Source: Arthrobacter sp. ISL-5
Lineage (GTDB): Bacteria > Actinomycetota > Actinomycetes > Actinomycetales > Micrococcaceae
Direction of reading: 5' to 3'
DNA length: 64,000 bases
NCBI RefSeq assembly: GCF_018613835.1
Contig: NZ_JAGGPM010000017.1
Span: 655-64,654 of the forward strand
A model generated the notes under the pieces. The model did no database searches. It had not been told where the DNA came from and saw only the letters and a list, made by a program, of their open reading frames with translations. The translations under genes were made by a program, and so were the position numbers. Below are positions 7,463-15,565 of the stretch, piece by piece. The stretch's first letter is position 1; every line of letters begins with the position of its first letter.

Positions 7463-8593
7463 CCGGCCGTCGGCCTCCCGGGCCGTGCCTCCTCGGTTGT
7501 CGCCGCTGCCGTTGTCCGCTCCGGCGTTGCCTTCCTCGCTGTACTTCTCGCGCAGCTCGCGACCGTGCCGGATGTCTTCCGCTTCCTTTTCCTGGAGTTT
7601 GTCGCTCTTCTTGGTGTCGCGGGGCGGCAGCTGAATCGTTTCCTCCGCCTCGATGCCCGCCTGCAGCTGCCTGCCGCGTTCCATTTCAGCGTCGAACTCT
7701 GCGCCAAACAGGAGGGACATGTTAAGGATCCACAGCCACAGCAGCATCACAATCACGCCGCCGATCGCACCGTACGTCTTGTCGTAGCTGCTGAAATTGG
7801 CCACGTAGAACCCGAACCCGAGGGAGGCCAGCACGAAGGCCATCAAGGCAATGAAGGAGCCAATGCTCATCCACCGGAGCTTGGGCTGCCTGACGTTGGG
7901 AGTGGCGTAATAGAGGACGGCGATGATCACGATGACCAGCAGGACGATGACCGGCCACTTGGCAATGTTCCAGACCGTTAGGAACACGCCGCCGAGTCCC
8001 AGAACGCCGCCGACGGCTTCAGCGACCGGGCCGCTGATCACCAGCATTGCCGCAAGGACGGCCACGATGACGACGGAAAGCAGTGTCACTCCGAGCATGG
8101 TCCCCCTGAGCTTGACGAATCCGCGCCCTTCATCGATTTCGTAAACGCGGTTCATGGCCCGGCCGAACGCTCCGACGTAGCCCGAAGCGGACCAGAGGGC
8201 GGTTGCGAGGCCGATCACCAGGGCGAAGCCCGCGGCGGGGGAGGTCGTGAGTTCCTCAACTGGCTGGCGGATCATGTCCACGGTGGAACCGGGCGCGATG
8301 CCCTGGACGATGTCGAGGAGGGCCGCCGTCGTCTTTTCCGGCTGCCCAAAGATTCCCAGCAGCGAAACCAAGGCCAGCAGTGCCGGGAAAAGCGAGAGGA
8401 CACCGTAATAGGTGAGGCCGGCTGCGAGGTCGGGACACTGGTCGGAGGTGAATTCCCGGAGGGTCTTGCGGGCGATGTATTTCCACGACGGCTTGCTGAC
8501 GTCCGTGGGGCTGTCTGGCTTGCGTTCATCATCCGGGGCGGGCGCGGTGGCCGCTTTGGCCGTGCTGGTGTCCGGGGCTTCTTTCGTGGCCAT
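7439..8593 (-). CDS. YihY/BrkB family inner-membrane protein
   Basis: A 384-residue integral membrane protein with about six hydrophobic helices and the family signature DQCPDLAAGLTYYGVLSLFPALLA near residue 60. A PVEEL stretch and a long C-terminal charged tail (about 70 residues rich in Glu, Lys and Asp) follow. The family was once called ribonuclease BN, a mis-assignment; its real function is not established, with transport or envelope roles proposed. I chose the ATG at 8593 (AAAGGATG 9 bases upstream) over the upstream ATG at 8647. The 3' end overlaps the GT2 gene by 24 bases. Confidence 0.85.
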   Translation of the reverse strand: MATKEAPDTSTAKAATAPAPDDERKPDSPTDVSKPSWKYIARKTLREFTSDQCPDLAAGLTYYGVLSLFPALLALVSLLGIFGQPEKTTAALLDIVQGIAPGSTVDMIRQPVEELTTSPAAGFALVIGLATALWSASGYVGAFGRAMNRVYEIDEGRGFVKLRGTMLGVTLLSVVIVAVLAAMLVISGPVAEAVGGVLGLGGVFLTVWNIAKWPVIVLLVIVIIAVLYYATPNVRQPKLRWMSIGSFIALMAFVLASLGFGFYVANFSSYDKTYGAIGGVIVMLLWLWILNMSLLFGAEFDAEMERGRQLQAGIEAEETIQLPPRDTKKSDKLQEKEAEDIRHGRELREKYSEEGNAGADNGSGDNRGGTAREADGRSAGRDSH

Positions 8594-8643
8594 GAGACCA
8601 TCCTTTCGGTCGCGCGCGGGTAGTCCGTCATGCTCTGCGCGAA

Positions 8644-8689
8644 TCATCTACTGCGCGGATCATTCACTGGGCGGTCATTTACTGGGCGG
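8644..8689. repeat. Three imperfect tandem repeats of 15-16 bp
   Basis: Consecutive units TCATCTACTGCGCGGA, TCATTCACTGGGCGG and TCATTTACTGGGCGG lie upstream of the YihY start. The third contains the stop codon of the minus-strand gene ending at 8675. They may be slippage products or a weak operator array. Confidence 0.7.
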
Positions 8690-9157
8690 GCGCGAGGCAT
8701 TCTTGCGGTCGAGGGTGATCGGGTCGCTGCCCAGGGGGTCGTCGGCCGGCTGCTTGCCGGCAAGCGGATCATCCGCTATCCGTGTTCCGGACGCGGGGCT
8801 TTCCGCCATTTGGGTGGAATCCAGGGGGCTGGGGACGTGGGGAGGCTCGGCGGCCGGAGCGCCGGGAACAGCACCCGCCGTCGTGCTTGCGGAAGGGGAC
8901 GCACCGGTGAACCCGGCGGTGGTGGCGTCAGGGCCGGGCAGGTCCACCGGCGGCGGCACGGCGGTGCCGGCTGCGGGTTTGAAGCTTCCCGATGCCGCGT
9001 CAGCGAACTGCTGGCCGCCCGCCGGCCAGGCGTCGTTGGTCCGGTTGCCCTCGGTCTGGGTGCCCTGGATTTCGCTGCCCTGGCTTTCGGCGTCCTCTGA
9101 ACTGTTCTCCTCGTGCGCAGAGGAGTTGTCCTCCGGACGCCATTGGCTATCTTTCAT
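8675..9157 (-). CDS. Hypothetical low-complexity protein
   Basis: A 160-residue hydrophilic protein rich in Pro, Ala, Ser, Gly and acidic residues (for example EDNSSAHEENSSEDAESQG and PSASTTAGAVPGAPAAEPP). It has no hydrophobic segment, cysteine or recognisable domain and is probably disordered. The ATG at 9157 (MKDSQWRPEDN) is chosen; the frame runs on to 9226 but that extension crosses a palindromic operator. It precedes the YihY gene on the same strand, 81 bases away, so they may be co-transcribed. I do not recognise it. Confidence 0.55.
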   Translation of the reverse strand: MKDSQWRPEDNSSAHEENSSEDAESQGSEIQGTQTEGNRTNDAWPAGGQQFADAASGSFKPAAGTAVPPPVDLPGPDATTAGFTGASPSASTTAGAVPGAPAAEPPHVPSPLDSTQMAESPASGTRIADDPLAGKQPADDPLGSDPITLDRKNASRPPSK

Positions 9158-9214
9158 CGCCGCTCTCTCTCGAAGAAGTGGGCTGCTGATCACCACCAGC
9201 TTTGCTGGCCCTAA

Positions 9215-9236
9215 AATAGTAAGCATGATTACTATT
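9215..9236. promoter_or_regulatory. 22-bp palindrome in divergent promoter region
   Basis: AATAGTAA-6-TTACTATT, perfect 8-base arms, in the AT-rich gap between two divergent genes (starts 9157 minus and 9349 plus). This is typical of a dimeric repressor site of the TetR or MarR type. The regulator is not identifiable here. Confidence 0.55.
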
Positions 9237-9348
9237 AGATTGTAAGTACCACGATTGCCGCTAGTTCAATCGGTCGCGCGTCGAGGTGGAACACGCTGTT
9301 CGCGCAAAAGGCCGGCCAGTGCTGGATATGGAGAGAGGTGGATCCACG

Positions 9349-9885
9349 GTGGAGACAACTGCCTGGATTTGGATCGTCGTTATAATCGTCGCCGTCGCAC
9401 TCATTGTTCTGCTCATGAGCCGCAAGCGCAGGGAAGCGTTCCGGCAGAAGCGGGATGAACAGAACCGTCAGCACGCTGCCGAAATCCGCAGCAAAGCTGA
9501 GGAGTCGGAACTTCAGGCCCGTGAAAATGAAGCCAGGGCCATGCGCGCCAAGGCTGATGCCGAGAAGGCCCAGGTCGAGGCAGCACGGCTCCGGCAGGAG
9601 GCCGAGCAGCGGCAGTCGGAAGCGCAGGACTTCCGGTCTGACTCCGAGAAGCACCTCCACAAGGCGGATGCCTTGGACCCCGACGCAGATACGGAACGTG
9701 GCCGGCGGGCTGAAGCAGGAGTTGACGCTGACACACGCCGCGATGCTGACGCTGACGCACGCCGTGACGCTGACGCAGGCCGTGGCGCTGACGCAGGCCG
9801 TGGCGCTGACACGCGCCGCGAAGCTGACGCGGGCCGGGATCCGCGAGCGGGTACGGACACGCGGCGGACCAATCCGCGGGAGTAG
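9349..9885 (+). CDS. Membrane-anchored coiled-coil protein with Asp/Arg repeats
   Basis: From the GTG at 9349 (AGAGAGG about 10 bases upstream; an alternative ATG is at 9328) the protein is 178 residues. One N-terminal transmembrane helix (AWIWIVVIIVAVALIVLLM) is followed by a long Ala/Glu/Arg/Gln heptad-rich region (about 25-115) that should form a coiled coil. A tail of DADxRR / DAGRGA repeats encoded by 18-24-bp DNA units follows. It is likely a bitopic protein with a cytoplasmic rod. I cannot assign a function. It may share the divergent promoter region with the minus-strand gene starting at 9157. Confidence 0.6.
   Translation: METTAWIWIVVIIVAVALIVLLMSRKRREAFRQKRDEQNRQHAAEIRSKAEESELQARENEARAMRAKADAEKAQVEAARLRQEAEQRQSEAQDFRSDSEKHLHKADALDPDADTERGRRAEAGVDADTRRDADADARRDADAGRGADAGRGADTRREADAGRDPRAGTDTRRTNPRE
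9726..9840 (+). repeat. Degenerate tandem repeat encoding Asp-Ala-Asp/Arg units
   Basis: About six copies of a GCTGACGCACGCCGTG-type unit (mostly 18 bp, all multiples of 3) run through the 3' end of the coiled-coil gene. Two adjacent units (GCTGACGCAGGCCGTGGC) are identical, which points to recent slippage. Confidence 0.75.
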
Positions 9886-9946
9886 GGGTCCGTACGGATT
9901 TCGCTTCGGTAGAACGCGACCCACGCGTAATCCGGCTGTTCGCGAG

Positions 9947-10867
9947 CTAGCTCCGACGGGTGAAAACACCCAGGGTGCGCCGCGGTTTGAGCGGTGGAGA
10001 GGCTTCGACGCCGGTGCCCTTTCCCATGCCCTCCAACACTTCCCTGATGGCGTCCAGGGAAGACGTCCGGGGCTCCCAGTCCAGTTCGCGGCGCCTGCGC
10101 CGGGTGTCCATTATCGGCGCGCCCGCCGCCATCTCAACCCAGCCAGCGTCCGTTTGCTGTAGCCGAAGGCGCCAGTTGGCATCAACCACCGCATGGAGCA
10201 GTCGAAGGGGGATCGGGAGCTCTTGGCGTGAAAAAGCCAGGCCAGGCAGGGCGGGGCGGCTCGGTACGAAACTGGGGTGGACCAGGCCCAGGAAGTACCT
10301 GCCGATCTCGCTGCCGGCGTCACGCTGAAAGATCAGTGCCGGCCGCAGGCGGGCCACCATGATCGAAGGATTTTCCGCTGCGAAGCGGTCCAGAAGCCGC
10401 TCCTGCTCGGCTTTATGGCGGCTGTAGTGCGAGCTGCTGATGCCTTCGGTGGGCCAGGCCTCGTCGATGAGGCGGTCCTTGGGTGACGTGCTGTAGGCGC
10501 CAACGGATGAAGCGCACACCACATGTCCAATACCGGCTTCCCGGGCTGCGGCCAGGACATTTGCCGTCCCGGTGACGTTGGTGCGGCGAAGCACTGCGAG
10601 GTCGCGGTTGGGCTGGATCTGCCACGCCAGATGCACGACTGCGTCGGCTCCCGCGAAGGCCCTCGTAAGACGTCCGGACTGACCGTCCTGACCCACGTCG
10701 ACGGTATGCCACTCAGCACCGGAGTAGGGCGCTTTCGCGGTATCCGGGGACCTGCGGCTGACGCCCACCAGCTCCAGTCCGCCGGGCCGCTGCGCAGCCT
10801 CGCGCTGCAGCCTGCGGAGCAGGGCGGTGCCTGCATTTCCGCTTGTCCCGGTGATGACGATTCGCAT
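9947..10867 (-). CDS. NAD-dependent epimerase/dehydratase (extended SDR)
   Basis: A 306-residue extended short-chain dehydrogenase. The N-terminal Rossmann motif is VITGTSGNAGTALL (TGxxGxxG). GADAVVHLAWQ follows, and the active-site region has Ser in CASSVGAYS and the Tyr-Lys pair in SSHYSRHKAEQE. Substrates of this group are nucleotide sugars or related carbonyl compounds; the exact one is unknown. A GGAGG ribosome-binding site precedes the ATG at 10867. It is divergent from the sigma factor gene, and the 184-bp gap contains a palindrome at 10974. It is convergent with the coiled-coil gene. Confidence 0.8.
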   Translation of the reverse strand: MRIVITGTSGNAGTALLRRLQREAAQRPGGLELVGVSRRSPDTAKAPYSGAEWHTVDVGQDGQSGRLTRAFAGADAVVHLAWQIQPNRDLAVLRRTNVTGTANVLAAAREAGIGHVVCASSVGAYSTSPKDRLIDEAWPTEGISSSHYSRHKAEQERLLDRFAAENPSIMVARLRPALIFQRDAGSEIGRYFLGLVHPSFVPSRPALPGLAFSRQELPIPLRLLHAVVDANWRLRLQQTDAGWVEMAAGAPIMDTRRRRRELDWEPRTSSLDAIREVLEGMGKGTGVEASPPLKPRRTLGVFTRRS

Positions 10868-10973
10868 GTTGAGACCTCCGTCTGTTGCGCCGGAGCACGG
10901 CGGCAACCGGCTCCGGAGGATGCCGGGGCGCTGGATGCATTGATCCGAGCCTATCTCTCAGGACCATTGTTTT

Positions 10974-10987
10974 ATAAGTACACTTAT
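10974..10987. promoter_or_regulatory. Palindromic operator candidate
   Basis: ATAAGT-AC-ACTTAT, a perfect 14-bp palindrome in an AT-rich island between the epimerase and sigma-factor genes. Such islands in this GC-rich sequence usually mark promoters. It could serve either gene. Confidence 0.45.
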
Positions 10988-11051
10988 GATTTTCTTCTCC
11001 TAAGTCTTGCCGCAGGCTTTCTAGAGATCCAGGTCGAAGGAATCCCCGACA

Positions 11052-12062
11052 ATGCCAGAGAATCCTCCCCTTACGGCCGTGACCGTGACACCGGTGCACA
11101 ACGCAGATTCCCAGTACGACGGCGCCGGCCACCCGGCCCCTGAGCGCCGGGACAGACGCCCGTCCCCGCAGGCGGGCCGCCTCCATGACGCCTTCCAGAA
11201 TCAGCTGGTGCTGAACTACCTCGACCTCGCCGAGTCCCTCGCTTCACGCTTTGCCACCCGCGGCAGGGAGCGCTCCGACCTCGTCCAGGTCGCCTATCTG
11301 GGGTTGGTCAAGGCCGCCCGGGGCTTTGACCAGGAAAAGGGCGAGAGCTTTCCGGCGTACGCCGCTCCGACCATCAGCGGAGAACTTAAGCGGTTTCTGC
11401 GGGACCGCTGCTGGACCGTGCGGCCTCCGCGGCGCGTGCAGGACGTGCGGACGCAATTGCTTCGCACCGTCCCGGACCTTACCCAGACGCTGGGCCGAGC
11501 TCCTTCAACCCAGGAACTGGCGCACGAACTCGGCGTCAGCGCGGAAGACGTCCGGGAGGCCGACGCGGCTGCCAGCAGCATGCATCCGGATTCGCTGGAC
11601 ACCGCCGACCCGTGGGGCGGCCCGTCGATGGCGGAGGTTTTGGTCTCGCCCGATGCGCCGATCGAGCATCTGGAGGACCTGGTCTGCCTGAACGAGGCGA
11701 TCCAGGAGCTTGATCCCGACGACCGCGAAATGCTGTACCGGCGGTATTTCATGGAGGAGACCCAGGCTGATCTCGGCAGGCGGTTCGGGATCTCCCAGAT
11801 GCAGGTATCGCGGCGGCTGGCCCGGATCCTTGTGCAGCTGCAGCGCCGGCTGCTGGCGGAGGAGGATCAGGCCGGCTGCAGCCCGCGCACCGCTGCAAGC
11901 ACATCCTGCACGCTGACTGCCAGCAACGCGGGGTCCGGTGTGGCTGCGAACGTATCACCCCGGCGGGCCCGGGCATCGGTAAGCACTACGTGCGGGCCAG
12001 GTGGCGGCCCCCAGACCTCAGCCGGCGCGGGGCCGAACAGCACCACCGAGGGCCGCGAGTAG
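11052..12062 (+). CDS. RNA polymerase sigma factor, SigB/SigF-like
   Basis: A sigma-70 family factor of the general-stress/sporulation group. Region 2 is in LVLNYLDLAESLASRFATRGRERSDLVQVAYLGLVKAARGFD, with the core-binding and -10 recognition helices. Region 3 follows RPPRRVQ. Region 4 has the HTH QADLGRRFGISQMQVSRRLARI, which reads the -35 element. The conserved protein ends near base 11868, but the frame continues about 64 codons antisense into the convergent GT9 gene. That tail is Ser/Thr/Gly-rich and may not be functional. A GAAGGA lies 10 bases before the ATG. No anti-sigma gene is adjacent. Confidence 0.85.
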   Translation: MPENPPLTAVTVTPVHNADSQYDGAGHPAPERRDRRPSPQAGRLHDAFQNQLVLNYLDLAESLASRFATRGRERSDLVQVAYLGLVKAARGFDQEKGESFPAYAAPTISGELKRFLRDRCWTVRPPRRVQDVRTQLLRTVPDLTQTLGRAPSTQELAHELGVSAEDVREADAAASSMHPDSLDTADPWGGPSMAEVLVSPDAPIEHLEDLVCLNEAIQELDPDDREMLYRRYFMEETQADLGRRFGISQMQVSRRLARILVQLQRRLLAEEDQAGCSPRTAASTSCTLTASNAGSGVAANVSPRRARASVSTTCGPGGGPQTSAGAGPNSTTEGRE

Positions 12063-12811
12063 GCGGAGGCAAGATGGGCCGCGCCGGTGTCCGCAGAGAT
12101 CACCAGCCCGGCTTCGGCAATGCAGGCCGCAAACTCGGACAGCCGAAGGCTTCCCGCCAAAACGCCGTCCTCCTCAAGTCCTGCCAGGCGTGCCACCTCC
12201 GCGGCACGGGGGCGCTCCGCGGCGCTGCCGGTGAAGACTATTTTGTGCCCCTGCGCGGCCAGCTTCCGGGCGACGCCGGCGAAGCGCTCCTCGGGCCACA
12301 GCCGGCTGCCGGACGCGGCGCCCACATGCAGGACCGTTGCGCCCGGGCAGGGGCTGGCAACGGCCGGAGGGTGAAGTCTGTAGTCGGCGGCGTCGGCTTC
12401 GATGCCGTGCCACTTAAGCAGCCGGGTCCACCGCTCGCGCTCGTGGATCCCGTCGATCCACCGCGGTCCCGGCCTCGCCGTGGTCCGGTGTCCGATAACC
12501 GTGCCTGCCGCCAGGGCTGCGAGGCGCTCCTCGCTCTCGGGCCCGCTGCCGTGGAGGTTCACCGCGACGTCAACCAGGCCGGGTACGACAGGAATCGGGA
12601 CATCCAGTCCGTGCGTGGGCAGCAGTTCGTACCCGCCCACCAGTTCCAGGGCCTCCTCCAGCCAGCCCGGTGCGGCGTACACCAGGCGGTGGTCAGGGTA
12701 GGCCCGCCGTAGCGCGCGGAGCGCCGGCACGGCGACCAGCAGGTCGCCCAGCTTCAGCGCCCTCAGTACCAGCAGGAGCGGCCGGTCAGGGCCGCCGTTC
12801 GACGCGTCCAC
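11867..12811 (-). CDS. Glycosyltransferase family 9 (heptosyltransferase-like)
   Basis: A 314-residue GT-B enzyme of the ADP-heptose:glycan heptosyltransferase family. The N-terminal domain starts LLLVLRALKLGDLLVAVPALRAL, the GT9 hallmark. The C-terminal donor domain has VLHVGAASGSRLWPEERFAGVA and SADTGAAHLASAYSRPSVVLFGP. The start is a GTG at 12811 with GGAGG upstream. It is transcribed towards the sigma factor, overlapping its 3' end by 196 bases, and divergently from the gmhB-led operon. With GmhA, GmhB and HldE encoded nearby, the donor is probably an activated heptose (inference). Confidence 0.8.
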   Translation of the reverse strand: MDASNGGPDRPLLLVLRALKLGDLLVAVPALRALRRAYPDHRLVYAAPGWLEEALELVGGYELLPTHGLDVPIPVVPGLVDVAVNLHGSGPESEERLAALAAGTVIGHRTTARPGPRWIDGIHERERWTRLLKWHGIEADAADYRLHPPAVASPCPGATVLHVGAASGSRLWPEERFAGVARKLAAQGHKIVFTGSAAERPRAAEVARLAGLEEDGVLAGSLRLSEFAACIAEAGLVISADTGAAHLASAYSRPSVVLFGPAPAEVWGPPPGPHVVLTDARARRGDTFAATPDPALLAVSVQDVLAAVRGLQPA

Positions 12812-12896
12812 CTGTGGCCTCCTCCGTCGCCTTGAGCCCGGGAGGGCCGCCTGTCGAGGAGTCTAGCCCGAAGAAGTGGCCCGCAGGTTGTTTAGG

Positions 12897-12919
12897 CTTC
12901 GTCCCTGCAGGGAACGAAG
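12897..12919 (+). promoter_or_regulatory. Hairpin abutting the gmhB ribosome-binding site
   Basis: CTTCGTCCCTGC / GCAGGGAACGAAG is a nearly perfect inverted repeat (one bulged base) ending 5 bases before the gmhB ATG. Its 3' arm carries part of the AAGGGGG ribosome-binding sequence, so folding would limit initiation. It could equally be a protein operator. Confidence 0.4.
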
Positions 12920-12924
12920 GGGGT

Positions 12925-13461
12925 ATGGCAGGCAACGCTTCCTCACTCAAAGCCGTGCTGTTCGACCGGGACGGGACCTTGGTCGTGGACGTGCCCTATA
13001 ACGGCGATCCACGGAAGGTCGAGCCGTTCCCCGCGGCGCGTGAAGTGCTCGACGACGTGCGCAGCCGCGGCCTGGCAACGGGTGTGCTCAGCAACCAGTC
13101 GGGCATCGCACGGGGCATCCTGACTGGCCGGCAGGTCGAAAGCGTCAACGCGAGGGTGGAGGAGCTGCTGGGCCCCTTTGATGTCTGGGAAGTCTGCCCA
13201 CATGCCGCCGAGGACGGCTGCTCCTGCCGAAAGCCGGCCCCCGGAATGATCCGCAGCGCATGCAGGCGGCTGGGGATCGACCCCTCGGAGGCCGCGTTCA
13301 TCGGCGACATCGGCAGCGACATCGAGGCAGCCCGGGCGGCCGGAGCCCGGGGGATCCTGGTTCCCACTCCGCTGACACGGGACGAGGAAGTCTCGGCCGC
13401 CAGGGAAGTCGCCCAAGATCTCGCGCACGCTGTGGCCATGCTGCTTGCGGGTGCGCAGTGA
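12925..13461 (+). CDS. gmhB: D-glycero-D-manno-heptose 1,7-bisphosphate 7-phosphatase (HAD-IIIA)
   Basis: A 178-residue HAD phosphatase. The nucleophile motif is LFDRDGTLVVDVPYNGDP, motif II is VLSNQSGIARG, and the CPHAAEDGCSCRKP loop has the Cys/His spacing of the GmhB zinc site. FIGDIGSDIEAARAAG is motif IV. In known pathways it removes the 7-phosphate from heptose 1,7-bisphosphate before nucleotidyl transfer. It heads a run of tightly coupled genes; the next starts inside its stop codon (GTGA). The anomer specificity cannot be read from sequence. The ATG at 12925 is preceded by AAGGGGG. Confidence 0.85.
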   Translation: MAGNASSLKAVLFDRDGTLVVDVPYNGDPRKVEPFPAAREVLDDVRSRGLATGVLSNQSGIARGILTGRQVESVNARVEELLGPFDVWEVCPHAAEDGCSCRKPAPGMIRSACRRLGIDPSEAAFIGDIGSDIEAARAAGARGILVPTPLTRDEEVSAAREVAQDLAHAVAMLLAGAQ

Positions 13462-14534
13462 GCAGGGTGCTGGTGGCACGGCTGGACAGCGTGGGCGATG
13501 TCCTGCTGGCGGGACCCGCTGTCCGTGCGGTGGCCCACGGAAGGCGGGCCGACGGCGGCAGCCCCAACGACGTCGTCGTGCTCTGCGGACCGCAGGGAAA
13601 GTCAGCGGCCTCGCTGCTGCCCCACGTCGCCGATGTTTTCGCGTGGGACAGCCCGTGGATCAGCAATCCCGCCCCGCGCCTGACCGGCCTCCACGTGGAC
13701 ACCCTGGTCAGCTACGTCCGCAATTCCAGGATCACCGAAGCAGTCATCCTTACCTCCTTCCATCAGTCCCCGCTTCCGCTGGCTCTTCTTCTTCGACTGG
13801 CCGGGGTGGAGCGCATCACGGGAGCCTCGACGGACTACGCAGGATCGCTGCTCGACGTCCGGCTGAGGCCCGGGGAAGACTTCCCCGAAGACCAGCCCGA
13901 GCCGGTGCGTGCCCTGGGCATTGCCCGGGCCGCCGGCTTTCGTTTGAAGCCGGGCGACGACGGCAAGCTGATGGTGAAGGAGCCGCCGGATGTCCGGCAC
14001 CTGGTGGGGAGCAGCCCCTACGTGGTGGTCCATCCGGGTGCAACCGTCCCGGCGCGGGCCTGGCCTCCCTTCCACCATGCGGCGGCCGTGGAACTGCTCG
14101 AAGGGGCCGGTCACCGGGTGGTCGTGACCGGAGGCCCCGCCGAAAAGCAGCTCACCGCCACGGTGGCCGGTCCATCAGCGATAGATCTGGGCGGACGTAC
14201 CGGCCTGGCTGTCCTCGCCGGAGTCCTGGCCAATGCCGAGGTGGTGGTCGCCGGAAACACCGGCCCGGCGCACCTGGCCGCCGCCGTCGGAACCCCCGTG
14301 GTGAGCCTGTTCTCACCGGTTGTGCCGGCCATCCGGTGGGCTCCGTACGGCGTTCCGCTGGAACTGCTCGGCGATCAGAACGCGCCGTGCAGGCTCAGCC
14401 GGGCGCGGGAGTGCCCTGTGCCGGGGCATCCGTGCCTGGGGTCGGTCTCCCCGGAACACGTGGTTGAAGCGGTCGAACGCCTGTTGCGCGGAGTGTCCTC
14501 GCTCAACACCCGGAGAAAGGTTCGCTGGCAATGA
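13458..14534 (+). CDS. Glycosyltransferase family 9 (heptosyltransferase-like)
   Basis: A 358-residue GT9 enzyme. The N-terminus VLVARLDSVGDVLLAGPAVRAVA is the family signature. The donor-binding half has VVVHPGATVPARAWPPFHHA and VVAGNTGPAHLAAAVGTPVVSLFSPVVP. The last 70 residues contain a four-Cys cluster (APCRLSRARECPVPGHPC), common in this family beyond LPS producers. The GTG at 13458 overlaps gmhB (GTGA), and its own stop overlaps the next start (ATGA). It likely transfers a heptose made by the neighbouring enzymes onto a cell-surface glycan (inference). Confidence 0.85.
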   Translation: MSRVLVARLDSVGDVLLAGPAVRAVAHGRRADGGSPNDVVVLCGPQGKSAASLLPHVADVFAWDSPWISNPAPRLTGLHVDTLVSYVRNSRITEAVILTSFHQSPLPLALLLRLAGVERITGASTDYAGSLLDVRLRPGEDFPEDQPEPVRALGIARAAGFRLKPGDDGKLMVKEPPDVRHLVGSSPYVVVHPGATVPARAWPPFHHAAAVELLEGAGHRVVVTGGPAEKQLTATVAGPSAIDLGGRTGLAVLAGVLANAEVVVAGNTGPAHLAAAVGTPVVSLFSPVVPAIRWAPYGVPLELLGDQNAPCRLSRARECPVPGHPCLGSVSPEHVVEAVERLLRGVSSLNTRRKVRWQ

Positions 14535-15565
14535 GAATTCTCCTCTGGCACGTCCACGGGTCATGGACGGACGCGTTCGTCCGCGGCAGGCACGAGTACC
14601 TGCTGCCTGTCCTGCCCGAAGGAAGTCCGTGGGGCCTGGGGCGGGCCGGCAGGAACTGGCCCGCGTCAGTGCGGGAAGTGGCGCTGGCGGAGCTTGACGC
14701 GGACGGCATCGACGCCGTCGTCCTCCAGCGCCCGGAAGAGGCCGCCAAGGTGAGACACGTATTGGGGCGGCGTCCCGGCGTCGACCTGCCGGCCGTGTTC
14801 GTGGAACACAACACGCCCAGGGGGGATGTCCCCTTCACCCTGCACCCGCTCGCGGAGCAACGGGAAATACCGCTTGTCCACGTCACGCACTTCAACGAGC
14901 TCTTCTGGGACAGCGGCAGGGCCCCCACCACCGTCATTGAGCACGGCATCGCGGACCCCGGGTATCTCTACACCGGTGAACTCGCGGAGCTGGGCGTTGT
15001 GGTGAATGAACCCGTCCGCCGCGGGCGCGTGACCGGCACCGACCTGTTGCCCCGCTTTGCGGCAGCGGCACCGCTCCGGGTCTTCGGAATGGGCGGCGAC
15101 GGACTGCCGGGCAGCAGCGGCATCCCGTGGTCGAGGCTCAGGGTCCGGGGAGACCTCCCGACCGGAGAGCTGCATCGCGAGCTGGCCCGTTGCCGCGTAT
15201 ATCTGCATCCGCTGCGCTGGACGTCGCTGGGCCTCGCGCTGCTGGAGGCGATGCACCTGGGCATGCCCGTGCTGGCCCTGGCCACGACGGAAGCGGCGCG
15301 GGCCGTTCCGTCGGAGGCGGGCGGCATCTCAACCAGCGTCGAGGAGCTCCTCCGGTGCGCCACCCTGCTCGTCAACGATCCCGAGGAGGCTCGCCGGCGC
15401 GGCAAGGCCGCACGTGAGGCGGTGCTGGAACGCTACGGCCTTGACCGGTTCCTGGCGGACTGGGACGAACTGCTGGCAGGGCTGGGGAACCGGGCACGGC
15501 ACGGATCTTTGGAGGGGCCCGGACCGGCGTCCCTTTCCCCGGCGCGAGAGAGGAATGCCACGTGA
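14531..15565 (+). CDS. GT-B glycosyltransferase (group 1)
   Basis: A 344-residue glycosyltransferase. The N-terminal half opens MRILLWHVHGSWTDAFVRG and has VEHNTPRGD. The C-terminal half has a group-1 donor loop in VYLHPLRWTSLGLALLEAMHLGMPVLALATTEA, where the Glu of the E-x7-E-like motif would contact the nucleotide sugar. It lacks a transmembrane anchor. It is coupled to its neighbours by ATGA (upstream) and GTGA (downstream) overlaps. The sugar is unknown; the operon context suggests the same glycan as the GT9 and GT4 enzymes. Confidence 0.8.
   Translation: MRILLWHVHGSWTDAFVRGRHEYLLPVLPEGSPWGLGRAGRNWPASVREVALAELDADGIDAVVLQRPEEAAKVRHVLGRRPGVDLPAVFVEHNTPRGDVPFTLHPLAEQREIPLVHVTHFNELFWDSGRAPTTVIEHGIADPGYLYTGELAELGVVVNEPVRRGRVTGTDLLPRFAAAAPLRVFGMGGDGLPGSSGIPWSRLRVRGDLPTGELHRELARCRVYLHPLRWTSLGLALLEAMHLGMPVLALATTEAARAVPSEAGGISTSVEELLRCATLLVNDPEEARRRGKAAREAVLERYGLDRFLADWDELLAGLGNRARHGSLEGPGPASLSPARERNAT

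Noticed and set aside
12890..12926. SigB-type promoter (GTTT ... GGGTAT) before gmhB
   Set aside because: The GGGTAT overlaps the start codon and the spacing is too long, so it cannot be that gene's promoter.
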